Source: Aequorivita sp. CIP111184
Lineage (GTDB): Bacteria > Bacteroidota > Bacteroidia > Flavobacteriales > Flavobacteriaceae
Direction: 5' to 3'
NCBI RefSeq assembly: GCF_900489465.1
Contig: NZ_UEFQ01000024.1
Coordinates: 372,001-436,000, forward strand
Length of the DNA: 64,000 nucleotides
Part shown: positions 8,949 through 16,155 of the stretch, piece by piece
Layout: every line of letters begins with the position of its first letter
Position numbering within the stretch: position 1 is the stretch's first letter
The notes under the pieces: model-generated
Database searches by the model: none
Seen by the model: only the letters and a program-made list of their open reading frames with translations
Told to the model about the DNA's origin: nothing
Program-made: the position numbers and the translations under genes

Positions 8949-10508
8949 TTACTTTTTAGCTCCTTTTTTTCTTTTTCTATAGAAATCAAAGGCAAACCAA
9001 CCAATTACCACAATCACAAAATACATTAAGTAAGAAACCGGTTTTCCGCTACCGCCAACGGTAGTGAAAAGGCGTTCCCAACGAACTTTTTTGTTAATAC
9101 CATCCCAGCTCATCCATACAAATACAGGTTTACCTACAACGTGGTTAAAAGGCACAAATCCCCACGTACGAGCATCCTCACTGTTGTTTCGGTTGTCGCC
9201 CATCATCCAATAGTAATCCATTTTGAAAGTGTAATTTGTTATAGCTTTTCCGTTTAATAAAACTTCTGTTCCAGATTGGGTAATTTTATTGTCAATTCCT
9301 AGTTCACTTCCTTCGTAAACTTCAATCACGCGTTTGTACAATGGCAATGTTTCTGGAGTGATGGAAACTGTTGCACCTTGTTTTGGAATGTATAAAGGTC
9401 CAAAGAAATCGTTATTCCAAGGATAGTTTTGATTGTTTGGAAAAATACCTTGATCCCATTGCCCCTTTTCACTATGAAGACGCGTAATTTCAACCACATT
9501 TGGATTGTTTTTAAGCATATTCAAAGACTCTTCCGATATAGCTGCAAAACGGTACGTATTGTTTCCGTATCCATAACGGTCCGTAATGTCATAGCGATTG
9601 TAAAGCATTTCAGGGTTGAGTTGTCCATTTACTTTCACCTCATAAGAAAACTGAATTCTTGCACGATCTGGCAAATCGTTCTTTTTTCCGTTGATGAAAA
9701 CATAACCATCACGCACTTCAAGAGAATCGCCAGGTAATGCCACACAGCGTTTCACGTAGTTTGATTTTTTGTCGATAGGCTTGTAATAATATTTCCCATC
9801 TCCGTACTGCTGAAAAGCGTTTACTGTATCAACAGGCCAGTTAAAAACTACAATATCATTATGCTTTATATTTTGAAAACCTGGCAATCTGAAATAAGGA
9901 ATCTGTGGTTCTGAAAGATATGATTTTGAATGAACAACAGGTATGGTGTCGTGTACCATCGGGAATGCAATAGGCGTCATTGGCGCACGTGCCCCGTAAT
10001 GGAATTTACTCACAAAAAGAAAATCGCCAACCAGCAACGTTTTTTCCAAAGAAGAAGTAGGAATAGTAAATGGCTGCATAATATACGTGTGAACAATAGT
10101 TGCAGCAACTACTGCAAACAGAATCGAACTCACCCATTCTCCTGTTGAAGTGCGCGGCTTTAGGCTTCTATCTTTTATATATGTAACATTTTGAGTGTAG
10201 TTTATGTAATAGATATAAAGGCCCAAAGTGAGAATTCCCAAGACGGTATCAGTTGTGGAATTGCGTCCAAAACTGCGAAGGGTTTCCACCCATACAACAG
10301 GAAACATTATTAAATTCACGATTGGAACGAAAAGTAAAATAGTCCACCACCACGGACGATTTATAATTTTCATCAAAACCACTGAATTGTAAACTGGTAC
10401 CGCTGCTTCCCAAGCTTTTCTGCCTGCTATTTGGTACAACTTCCATGTTCCTGCAAAATGGATTACCTGAACTATTAAAAAAAATATAAACCAACCTGTC
10501 CAACTCAT
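8949..10508 (-). CDS. lepB: Signal peptidase I with N-terminal DUF5684-like membrane domain
   Basis: This is the membrane serine protease that removes Sec signal peptides. The catalytic region starts after a membrane segment (about 126-144) with PTSSLEKTLLVGD, nucleophile Ser153; the general base is Lys253 in YVKRCVALPGD; box E is MGDNRNNSEDAR (436-447). Residues 1-105 hold extra membrane segments with AGRKAWEAAVPVYN, like DUF5684 modules, and a further membrane segment (about 492-510) precedes a basic tail. At 519 residues it is much longer than E. coli LepB (324). It is the last gene of the parA-parB-DUF5683-dapB-lepB group, 45 bases after dapB, and that gap is filled by an 8-base tandem repeat. 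Confidence 0.95.
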   Translation of the reverse strand: MSWTGWFIFFLIVQVIHFAGTWKLYQIAGRKAWEAAVPVYNSVVLMKIINRPWWWTILLFVPIVNLIMFPVVWVETLRSFGRNSTTDTVLGILTLGLYIYYINYTQNVTYIKDRSLKPRTSTGEWVSSILFAVVAATIVHTYIMQPFTIPTSSLEKTLLVGDFLFVSKFHYGARAPMTPIAFPMVHDTIPVVHSKSYLSEPQIPYFRLPGFQNIKHNDIVVFNWPVDTVNAFQQYGDGKYYYKPIDKKSNYVKRCVALPGDSLEVRDGYVFINGKKNDLPDRARIQFSYEVKVNGQLNPEMLYNRYDITDRYGYGNNTYRFAAISEESLNMLKNNPNVVEITRLHSEKGQWDQGIFPNNQNYPWNNDFFGPLYIPKQGATVSITPETLPLYKRVIEVYEGSELGIDNKITQSGTEVLLNGKAITNYTFKMDYYWMMGDNRNNSEDARTWGFVPFNHVVGKPVFVWMSWDGINKKVRWERLFTTVGGSGKPVSYLMYFVIVVIGWFAFDFYRKRKKGAKK

Positions 10509-10548
10509 AATTTGTGAATTTGTGAATTTGTGAATTTGTGAATTTGAG
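10509..10548. repeat. 8-base tandem repeat (AATTTGTG) upstream of lepB
   Basis: Four perfect copies of AATTTGTG are followed by one variant (AATTTGAG). The array fills almost all of the gap between the dapB stop and the lepB start, and therefore would be part of the mRNA between two genes of one operon. A related repeat (TTTGTGAG) lies in front of ettA. Confidence 0.85.
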
Positions 10549-10553
10549 ATTTG

Positions 10554-11258
10554 TTAATCTTCAATTCCCAAAACATCCTTCATTGTAAAAATACCTTTTT
10601 TATCCTTTAAAAATTCAACCGCCAAAATAGCTCCCAATGCAAATCCTTCGCGGCTGTGTGCTTCATGTTTCAGCAAAATAGTATCTATGGAAGAGTCATA
10701 GGAAACTATGTGTGTTCCCTTAACATCTTCTTCTCTTTTAGCGGTAATATTCAGACTTTCTTTATCGGAAGTGTTTAGCTTCCAATCTTGTTTATCACTG
10801 TATTTTAAAATCCCTTCAGCAATTGTAATTGCCGTTCCACTAGGTGCGTCTTTCTTCTGAAGATGGTGTATTTCTTCCACAGAGACATTATACGCTTTCC
10901 ATGGTTTCATCAACTTAGCAGCATATTCGTTTATGCTAAAAAAGAGGTTTACCCCAACGCTGAAGTTTGACGCATAGATGAAACTTCCGTTACGTTTTTC
11001 ACATAACTTTACCATTTCACTATATTTTTCCAACCAACCAGTTGTGCCAGAAATAACAGGGATTTCTGCCTCCAATGCTTTTGAAATATTTGCAACGGCA
11101 GCTTCAGGTGAAGAAAATTCAATGGCAACCTCAGCATCTTCAAAATTTCCTTCGGAAGATTCACTTGTACTTTTAAAAACCACGGAATGGCCTTTTTCCA
11201 AAGCCAATTTTTCAATCGTCTTGCCCATTTTTCCGTAACCGAGTAATGCTATTTTCAT
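10554..11258 (-). CDS. dapB: 4-hydroxy-tetrahydrodipicolinate reductase
   Basis: DapB catalyses the NAD(P)H-dependent reduction of 4-hydroxy-tetrahydrodipicolinate in the lysine/diaminopimelate pathway in the cytoplasm. The N-terminus has the Rossmann motif LGYGKMG (6-12), then SGTTGW near residue 70. The catalytic signature EEIHHLQKKDAPSGTA spans residues 128-143. The length of 234 residues is typical of the short Bacteroidota form. It lies 7 bases after the DUF5683 gene and before lepB, within the chromosome-partitioning operon, a linkage I know from other Flavobacteria. Confidence 0.96.
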   Translation of the reverse strand: MKIALLGYGKMGKTIEKLALEKGHSVVFKSTSESSEGNFEDAEVAIEFSSPEAAVANISKALEAEIPVISGTTGWLEKYSEMVKLCEKRNGSFIYASNFSVGVNLFFSINEYAAKLMKPWKAYNVSVEEIHHLQKKDAPSGTAITIAEGILKYSDKQDWKLNTSDKESLNITAKREEDVKGTHIVSYDSSIDTILLKHEAHSREGFALGAILAVEFLKDKKGIFTMKDVLGIED

Positions 11259-11265
11259 AGAAATA

Positions 11266-11865
11266 TTATTTGAAACGATAGGTCAAAGACATTCCGTATT
11301 GTGGCTTTGCATTGAATTGGTTGTAATCAAAATTAGGCTCAAGCGAAAGATCTTCACTTACTTCATATTGCCTTAAATGTGCATCAACATTTGCGTCTAC
11401 AACATTTAATAAATAAAAAGCCACAGTAACTATAATACTGATATCCTTATTTTTTTGGGCAGATTTTTGAGCATTAATCAATCTGTCATTACTAATTAAT
11501 GGTTCCGCTCCATTTCCGTAAAATTCATCGTCAGTATATCCTGCAAGTCTTCTTTTGTAAGCATTTCGGAAGCGGTCATAATCATCATCTTGTTGTTTGT
11601 AGAAGTATACTCCTGCAGCCATACCCGCATAAATAATAGGTATTTTCCAATATTTTTTATTATAAGCTTGGCCAAGGCCCGGAATTACAGCAGAATAAAA
11701 TGCAGCCTTAGCGGGTGCCAACGGATTGTATGCTTCTTTTGGTAGTATTGAATCATTAACCACGATTACCTTTTCTTCTTTTTTTACAGTTAACGAATCA
11801 GTAGTCTGCGCAAAAAGTGATGCGGTAAAGATTAAAAAAAGAATATTTAGGAAGTTATTTTTCAC
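11266..11865 (-). CDS. DUF5683 family envelope protein
   Basis: This 199-residue protein has a signal peptide ending in LFAQ, a Pro/Ala-rich stretch (NPLAPAKAAFYSAVIPGLGQAYN) and hydrophobic segments (PIIYAGMAAGVYF and ISIIVTVAFYLLN). The pattern PGLGQxYN with a following helix pair is the mark of the DUF5683 family, which is linked to parAB in Bacteroidota; its function is not known. The start is GTG at 11865, inside the 3' end of parB (11-base overlap), implying coupled translation. A role in envelope biogenesis is a guess from location only. Confidence 0.85.
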   Translation of the reverse strand: MKNNFLNILFLIFTASLFAQTTDSLTVKKEEKVIVVNDSILPKEAYNPLAPAKAAFYSAVIPGLGQAYNKKYWKIPIIYAGMAAGVYFYKQQDDDYDRFRNAYKRRLAGYTDDEFYGNGAEPLISNDRLINAQKSAQKNKDISIIVTVAFYLLNVVDANVDAHLRQYEVSEDLSLEPNFDYNQFNAKPQYGMSLTYRFK

Positions 11866-12754
11866 TTTTGATTAGCTTCAAAATACGCTCGAAATCTTCT
11901 TTATTTTTAAATGGAACCACCAATTGTCCTTTTCCAGATTTTGAAACTTTTACCTCAACAGATGTTTCAAAAAGATCTGCCAACTCTTTTTTTGCTTTTT
12001 TGGCAAAGGGAGGTGTACCCGCTTTTGGGGGTGCAGCTTTTTCACTGGGATTCTTATAATTCCGAACCAAAGCTTCCGTATCGCGAACAGAAAGGTTCTG
12101 ACTTAAGATCTTTTCATAAATATCAAGTTGATCGCTTAAATCTTCCACATTTATCAAAGCGCGGCCGTGACCCATACTAATAAAACCATCGCGCATGCCG
12201 GTTTGGATAATAGGATCCAGCTTCAACAGACGAAGATAATTAGCGATGGTGGAACGGTTCTTTCCTACCCGGTCGCTTAGTTCTTCTTGCGTGACGCTAA
12301 TTTCTTCAATTAACCGTTGATATGAAAGTGCAATTTCAATTGGATCTAAATCTTGTCTTTGGATGTTTTCAACCAAAGCCATTTCTAGTGATTCCTGATC
12401 GTTTGCAATACGAATGTAAGCTGGAATAGTTTCCAAGCCTACCAATTTTGAAGCACGGAAACGACGTTCCCCACTCACCAATTGATATTTGTTAAAATCT
12501 AATTTACGAACAGTAATTGGCTGAATAACCCCAAGTTCTCTAATAGATGAAGCCAATTCCCGAAGTGATTCTTCATTAAAACTGGTTCTCGGCTGAAAAG
12601 GGTTTACTTCAATACTACCCAAATCTAGTTCCACAATACTGCCCACTACTTTATCGGCATTTTTGTCTGCAACAGATTTTATATCATTGGAAGGATCTTT
12701 CAACAATGCTGAAAGTCCGCGGCCCAAGGCTTGTTTTTTGGTCGCTTTCGCCAT
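11855..12754 (-). CDS. parB: Chromosome partitioning protein ParB
   Basis: ParB is the CTPase and DNA-binding protein that spreads from parS sites and works with ParA to separate chromosome origins. Seen: the N-terminal box GRGLSALL (11-18), NPFQPR (51-56), the nucleotide-binding motif GERRFR (95-100), ENIQRQDL (129-136), and a helix-turn-helix near 150-180 (QEELSDRVGKNRSTIANYLR). A basic C-terminal dimerisation part follows. The length of 299 residues is normal. The gene abuts parA with no gap and overlaps the next gene by 11 bases. No clear parS palindrome is visible nearby. Confidence 0.96.
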   Translation of the reverse strand: MAKATKKQALGRGLSALLKDPSNDIKSVADKNADKVVGSIVELDLGSIEVNPFQPRTSFNEESLRELASSIRELGVIQPITVRKLDFNKYQLVSGERRFRASKLVGLETIPAYIRIANDQESLEMALVENIQRQDLDPIEIALSYQRLIEEISVTQEELSDRVGKNRSTIANYLRLLKLDPIIQTGMRDGFISMGHGRALINVEDLSDQLDIYEKILSQNLSVRDTEALVRNYKNPSEKAAPPKAGTPPFAKKAKKELADLFETSVEVKVSKSGKGQLVVPFKNKEDFERILKLIKSEK

Positions 12755-13525
12755 TTATTTCTTTTCGTTTTTCTTAATTAATTCGTGCGCCAAGCTTAAA
12801 TAATTATCGGCTCCTTTACTTGAAGCATCGTAACTTATAATACTTTCGCCATAACTGGGCGCTTCACTTAAACGCACATTGCGCTGAATGATTGTTTCGA
12901 AAACCATTTCATCAAAATGCTTCTTCACCTCATCCACCACTTGGTTTGAAAGACGTAAACGTTGGTCATACATTGTGAGCAACAAGCCTTCAATATCAAG
13001 ATTTTCATTGTGTATTTTTTGAACACTTTTTATGGTATTCAAAAGTTTTCCAAGTCCTTCCAAAGCGAAATATTCACATTGAATTGGAATAATAACTGAA
13101 TCTGCAGCTGTAAGAGCATTCAATGTAAGTAAGCCCAATGAAGGTGCACAATCTATTAGAATATAGTCATAATCTGCCTTTAAGCCTTCAATAGCTTTTT
13201 TAAGCATATACTCGCGGTTCTCTACATCTACCAATTCAATCTCGATAGCCACCAAGTCTATATGAGAGGGTATTAAATCAAGATTGGGGGAATTTGTAGA
13301 AACGATAGCTTCCTTTGCCGTGGCGCTGTGCTCAAGCAGTTGATAGGTGCCAACTTCAACAGTTTCAACATCAATTCCCAACCCCGAAGTTGCATTAGCT
13401 TGGGGATCTGCATCAATAAGTAAAACCTTCTTCTCCAAAACGCCCAATGAGGCCGCTAAATTTACTGAGGTCGTGGTCTTGCCCACACCTCCTTTTTGGT
13501 TTGCAATTGCAATAATTTTACCCAT
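12755..13525 (-). CDS. parA: Chromosome partitioning ATPase ParA (Soj type)
   Basis: ParA is a deviant Walker-A ATPase that binds DNA non-specifically and moves ParB-parS complexes. The motif KGGVGKTTT starts at residue 10, LLIDADPQANAT follows near residue 35, and DYILIDCAPSLG is the Walker B region. The length of 256 residues is that of the chromosomal type without an N-terminal helix-turn-helix. It heads the operon with parB, DUF5683, dapB and lepB. A TACTTTTA word about 30 bases upstream could be a -7 box, with a poor -33 box 19 bases before it. Confidence 0.96.
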   Translation of the reverse strand: MGKIIAIANQKGGVGKTTTSVNLAASLGVLEKKVLLIDADPQANATSGLGIDVETVEVGTYQLLEHSATAKEAIVSTNSPNLDLIPSHIDLVAIEIELVDVENREYMLKKAIEGLKADYDYILIDCAPSLGLLTLNALTAADSVIIPIQCEYFALEGLGKLLNTIKSVQKIHNENLDIEGLLLTMYDQRLRLSNQVVDEVKKHFDEMVFETIIQRNVRLSEAPSYGESIISYDASSKGADNYLSLAHELIKKNEKK

Positions 13526-13613
13526 TAATTTGCTTGAAATTTTAGCAGATAAAAGTACGATTAATTATGTGGATAGAAAATCATTTTTGTTAACAGGAAG
13601 TGAACATTGGCTT

Positions 13614-13680
13614 TATGCCGTAAGCTGTAGGCCATAAGCTATTACTTACTTTGCCTAAAGCCTACCGCTTAAAGCTTAAA
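13614..13680. repeat. Degenerate short tandem repeats upstream of parA
   Basis: The spacer between the SDR gene and parA contains two imperfect 15-base copies around TGCCGTAAGCTGTAG/GGCCATAAGCTATTA, followed by reshuffled pieces of the same words (CCTAAAGCCTACCGCTTAAAGCTTAAAA). I see no hairpin with a T-run and no open reading frame. The upstream SDR gene ends at 13686, so the array sits between its stop and the parA promoter region. Confidence 0.55.
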
Positions 13681-13685
13681 ACATT

Positions 13686-14567
13686 TTATTTACTCTTCTT
13701 TTCGCGAATCATTGCTTCAAGCATATCCCACATTTGTTGCGGAACTTCTTCTAGAAGGTTCATTTGTCCAGCGCCTTTTAACCATTCCCCGCCATCTATT
13801 ACTACTACCTCACCATTAATGTATGCTGAAAAATCTGAAACCAAGTAAGCAGCTAAATTCGCCAACTCTTGGTGCTCGCCAACGCGTTTTACAGGAACCT
13901 TTTTTGCGGGATCAAATTTTTCCTTTAAATCACCCGGAAGTAATCTGTCCCAAGCTCCTTTTGTTGGAAATGGTCCCGGAGCAATCGCATTAAATCGAAT
14001 TCCATATTTTGCCCATTCCACTGCCAAAGAACGTGTCATCGCTAACACGCCAGCTTTTGCCGTCGCGCTTGGAACTACGTATGCTGACCCAGTAAAGGCA
14101 TATGTTGTTACTATATTTAAAACCACTTTATTGGTTTCTTTTTTCTCAATCCAATGTTTTCCGAAAGCAAGCGTACAGTTTTTTGTTCCTTTTAAAACAA
14201 TATCTATAATTGTATCAAAAGCATTAGCAGAAAGTCTTTCGGTTGGTGAAATAAAATTACCTGCAGCGTTATTCAACAAAACATCAACGCTGCCGAATTC
14301 CTTTACCGAAGCTTCAACCATTGCCTCCACTTCATCATAATTTCGAACGTCACATTGTACAGGCAATACTTTTCCGCCAGTAGCCGCTTCCAGTTCTTCT
14401 TTTACGGTTTGTAATTTTTCTATGTTACGGGAAGTAATAACTACATTGGCACCCAATTCTAAAAAATAGGTTGTCATTGCCTTTCCCAGGCCGCTTCCGC
14501 CGCCAGTTACTACTATTGTTTTTCCTTTTAGCGCGTCATCGCGAAGCATTTTTGCAGTGTAATCCAT
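13686..14567 (-). CDS. SDR oxidoreductase, 2,4-dienoyl-CoA reductase-like
   Basis: The 293-residue protein is a classical short-chain dehydrogenase with the cofactor motif TGGGSGLGKA near residue 21 and NNAAGNF near residue 95. The active-site stretch reads VVPSATAKAGVLAMTRSLA followed by RFNAIAPGP, which matches mitochondrial-type 2,4-dienoyl-CoA reductases (they keep Ser/Lys in a non-YxxxK context) better than ordinary sugar or ketoacyl reductases. The expected role is NADPH-dependent reduction of dienoyl-CoA during breakdown of unsaturated fatty acids. It stands alone on the minus strand; no other beta-oxidation gene is adjacent. Family sure, substrate probable. Confidence 0.82.
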   Translation of the reverse strand: MDYTAKMLRDDALKGKTIVVTGGGSGLGKAMTTYFLELGANVVITSRNIEKLQTVKEELEAATGGKVLPVQCDVRNYDEVEAMVEASVKEFGSVDVLLNNAAGNFISPTERLSANAFDTIIDIVLKGTKNCTLAFGKHWIEKKETNKVVLNIVTTYAFTGSAYVVPSATAKAGVLAMTRSLAVEWAKYGIRFNAIAPGPFPTKGAWDRLLPGDLKEKFDPAKKVPVKRVGEHQELANLAAYLVSDFSAYINGEVVVIDGGEWLKGAGQMNLLEEVPQQMWDMLEAMIREKKSK

Positions 14568-14772
14568 GGAATAATTTGTTTGAATGTAAAGATAAGCAGT
14601 AAAATTAGGAATGAATAATTAGTTATAAAGAATTAGCCCAATTACTATAACTATCTTCAATTTTCAATAAAGATGTTTCTTAACGTTAACAAAGCTATAA
14701 AAGAGGGCTATTAAAGGGTTAAATATTGTGAAAAAATTCTAGAGTATCTTATACTGGCCTTATCTTGTAGCT

Positions 14773-15399
14773 ATGGAAAAAATATTAGTAGCAGGTGCAC
14801 ACGGCACCACCGGAAAAAAGATAATCTCAATTTTAAAAGGATCTGATAAATATGAACCGATTGCAATGGTTCGGAAAGAGGAACAAGCTTCAAATTTCAA
14901 AAGTGAAGGTGTAAAAACAGTTCTTGCAGATCTGGAAGGTGATATAAGTAATTCAACCAAAGGCATTGATCGTGTTATTTTTGCCGCAGGTTCAGGAGGA
15001 AAAAAAGTAAAAGAAGTTGACCAAGAAGGTGCTAAGAAACTAATGGATTCGTCCAAAAAAAATGGAGTTAAGAAATTTGTAATGCTCAGCTCTATGGGTG
15101 CCGACAATCCTGATGAAGCGGAAGATTTAAAAGAATATCTAAAGGCTAAACACAATGCAGATGAATATTTAAAGCAATTGGGTATTGAATATACTATTAT
15201 ACGGCCGGGTTCTTTAACTAATGAAGATGGGAAAGGAAAAATTAATTTAGACAGCAAACTCAATAAACGAGGTGAAATTTCACGCCGTGATGTTGCTGAA
15301 ACATTAGTTGGTTCACTGGAAGATAATATTGCTAAGAATAAAACCTTCGAAATATTAGAAGGTGAGACTTATATTAAAGCCGCATTGGAAAAAATATAA
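14773..15399 (+). CDS. NAD(P)-binding atypical SDR (YwnB/YtfG-like)
   Basis: The protein of 208 residues starts with the dinucleotide-binding motif VAGAHGTTGKKI, typical of the atypical SDR group that includes NmrA-like and YwnB-like proteins. Further on it has FAAGSGG, MLSSMGADNP and TIIRPGSL, the usual second and third landmarks of these proteins. The usual YxxxK is loosely present as KAKHNADEYLK. The substrate is unknown; members act as flavin/quinone reductases, sugar epimerase-like proteins or NADPH sensors. It is transcribed alone and followed by a strong terminator. Confidence 0.75.
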   Translation: MEKILVAGAHGTTGKKIISILKGSDKYEPIAMVRKEEQASNFKSEGVKTVLADLEGDISNSTKGIDRVIFAAGSGGKKVKEVDQEGAKKLMDSSKKNGVKKFVMLSSMGADNPDEAEDLKEYLKAKHNADEYLKQLGIEYTIIRPGSLTNEDGKGKINLDSKLNKRGEISRRDVAETLVGSLEDNIAKNKTFEILEGETYIKAALEKI

Positions 15400-15426
15400 T
15401 TCTTAGAACTTAACCTACTTAATGAG

Positions 15427-15454
15427 AAAGCACCTTTTAAAGGTGCTTTTTTTA
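15427..15454 (+). terminator. Intrinsic terminator after the atypical SDR gene
   Basis: A hairpin AAAGCACCTTT / AAAGGTGCTTT with a run of seven T is found 28 bases after the SDR stop. Because the next gene converges and ends at 15459, the same hairpin may serve both strands. Confidence 0.85.
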
Positions 15455-15458
15455 TCGT

Positions 15459-16142
15459 TTATTTTGATTGCAAAAGTAGTTTTTGTGCCGCGCCATGATC
15501 GCCCAATTGATACACACTTACTGATGCAGCTTTAAAATGAATTGGTTTAAAAACAGATTTCGCTAAACTATCCAATAATGTTTTATGTGCAACCCCAAGA
15601 CTGATATGAGGATCAAAGCTTTCATAGCTGTACTTTTCAACAAACTCAGGAACATATTCTACAGTAGACTCACTGATTGGGCTACCATCGGGGTTTTGGA
15701 CAAAAGATACCTGAGAACCGTTTTTCACGATATATGGTTTTACAAGCTCAATGGTTTTTGTATGTATTTCCAATACAGAAGGTGACTTTTCAACACGTAC
15801 CATCGCAAAACTTTCTTCTTTGTCTTCGTAATAAAAAAGCCTTTCAGCTTTCAATGAATCTTGGGCAATAATTTTGTGTAAAACTTCAAGCACCTCTTTT
15901 ACTTTCGGTAAATCACTTTTTTTTATGAAGCACTGTAAAAGCGTAATATGGGGCACATGATTTTCATCAAGCTTTATAGTTGTGGGATTGTTTTGATTTA
16001 TAAATGAATTTAGCTGAAGAGACTGTGAATACATTTCTTCCGAAGGAATTAATAGCACATCTATGGCAATTATGTTTTTCTTCATCGTACTGCAAGACAT
16101 AAATCCGAAGCAAATAAAAATTGTAAATATATATTTTCTCAT
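15459..16142 (-). CDS. Exported lipoprotein with 2H phosphoesterase fold
   Basis: The protein of 227 residues starts with a lipoprotein signal (CFGFMSC, lipid Cys17). The mature part has two H-x-T/S motifs: PHITL (His65, Thr67) and PHISL (His179, Ser181), about 114 residues apart. This paired arrangement defines 2H phosphoesterases such as LigT/2'-5' RNA ligases and cyclic phosphodiesterases. The family is normally cytoplasmic and acts on 2',3'-cyclic or 2'-5' linkages, so a lipid-anchored periplasmic or surface form is notable. The substrate is unknown. It converges with the SDR gene and lies 13 bases after the T9SS hydrolase gene, so the two may be cotranscribed. Confidence 0.72.
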   Translation of the reverse strand: MRKYIFTIFICFGFMSCSTMKKNIIAIDVLLIPSEEMYSQSLQLNSFINQNNPTTIKLDENHVPHITLLQCFIKKSDLPKVKEVLEVLHKIIAQDSLKAERLFYYEDKEESFAMVRVEKSPSVLEIHTKTIELVKPYIVKNGSQVSFVQNPDGSPISESTVEYVPEFVEKYSYESFDPHISLGVAHKTLLDSLAKSVFKPIHFKAASVSVYQLGDHGAAQKLLLQSK

Positions 16143-16155
16143 ATTTAAAGTATAG

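Noticed and set aside
10509-10548. Tandem repeat considered as a CRISPR array
   Set aside because: Units are 8 bases with no spacers and no cas genes are present; it is a simple tandem repeat.
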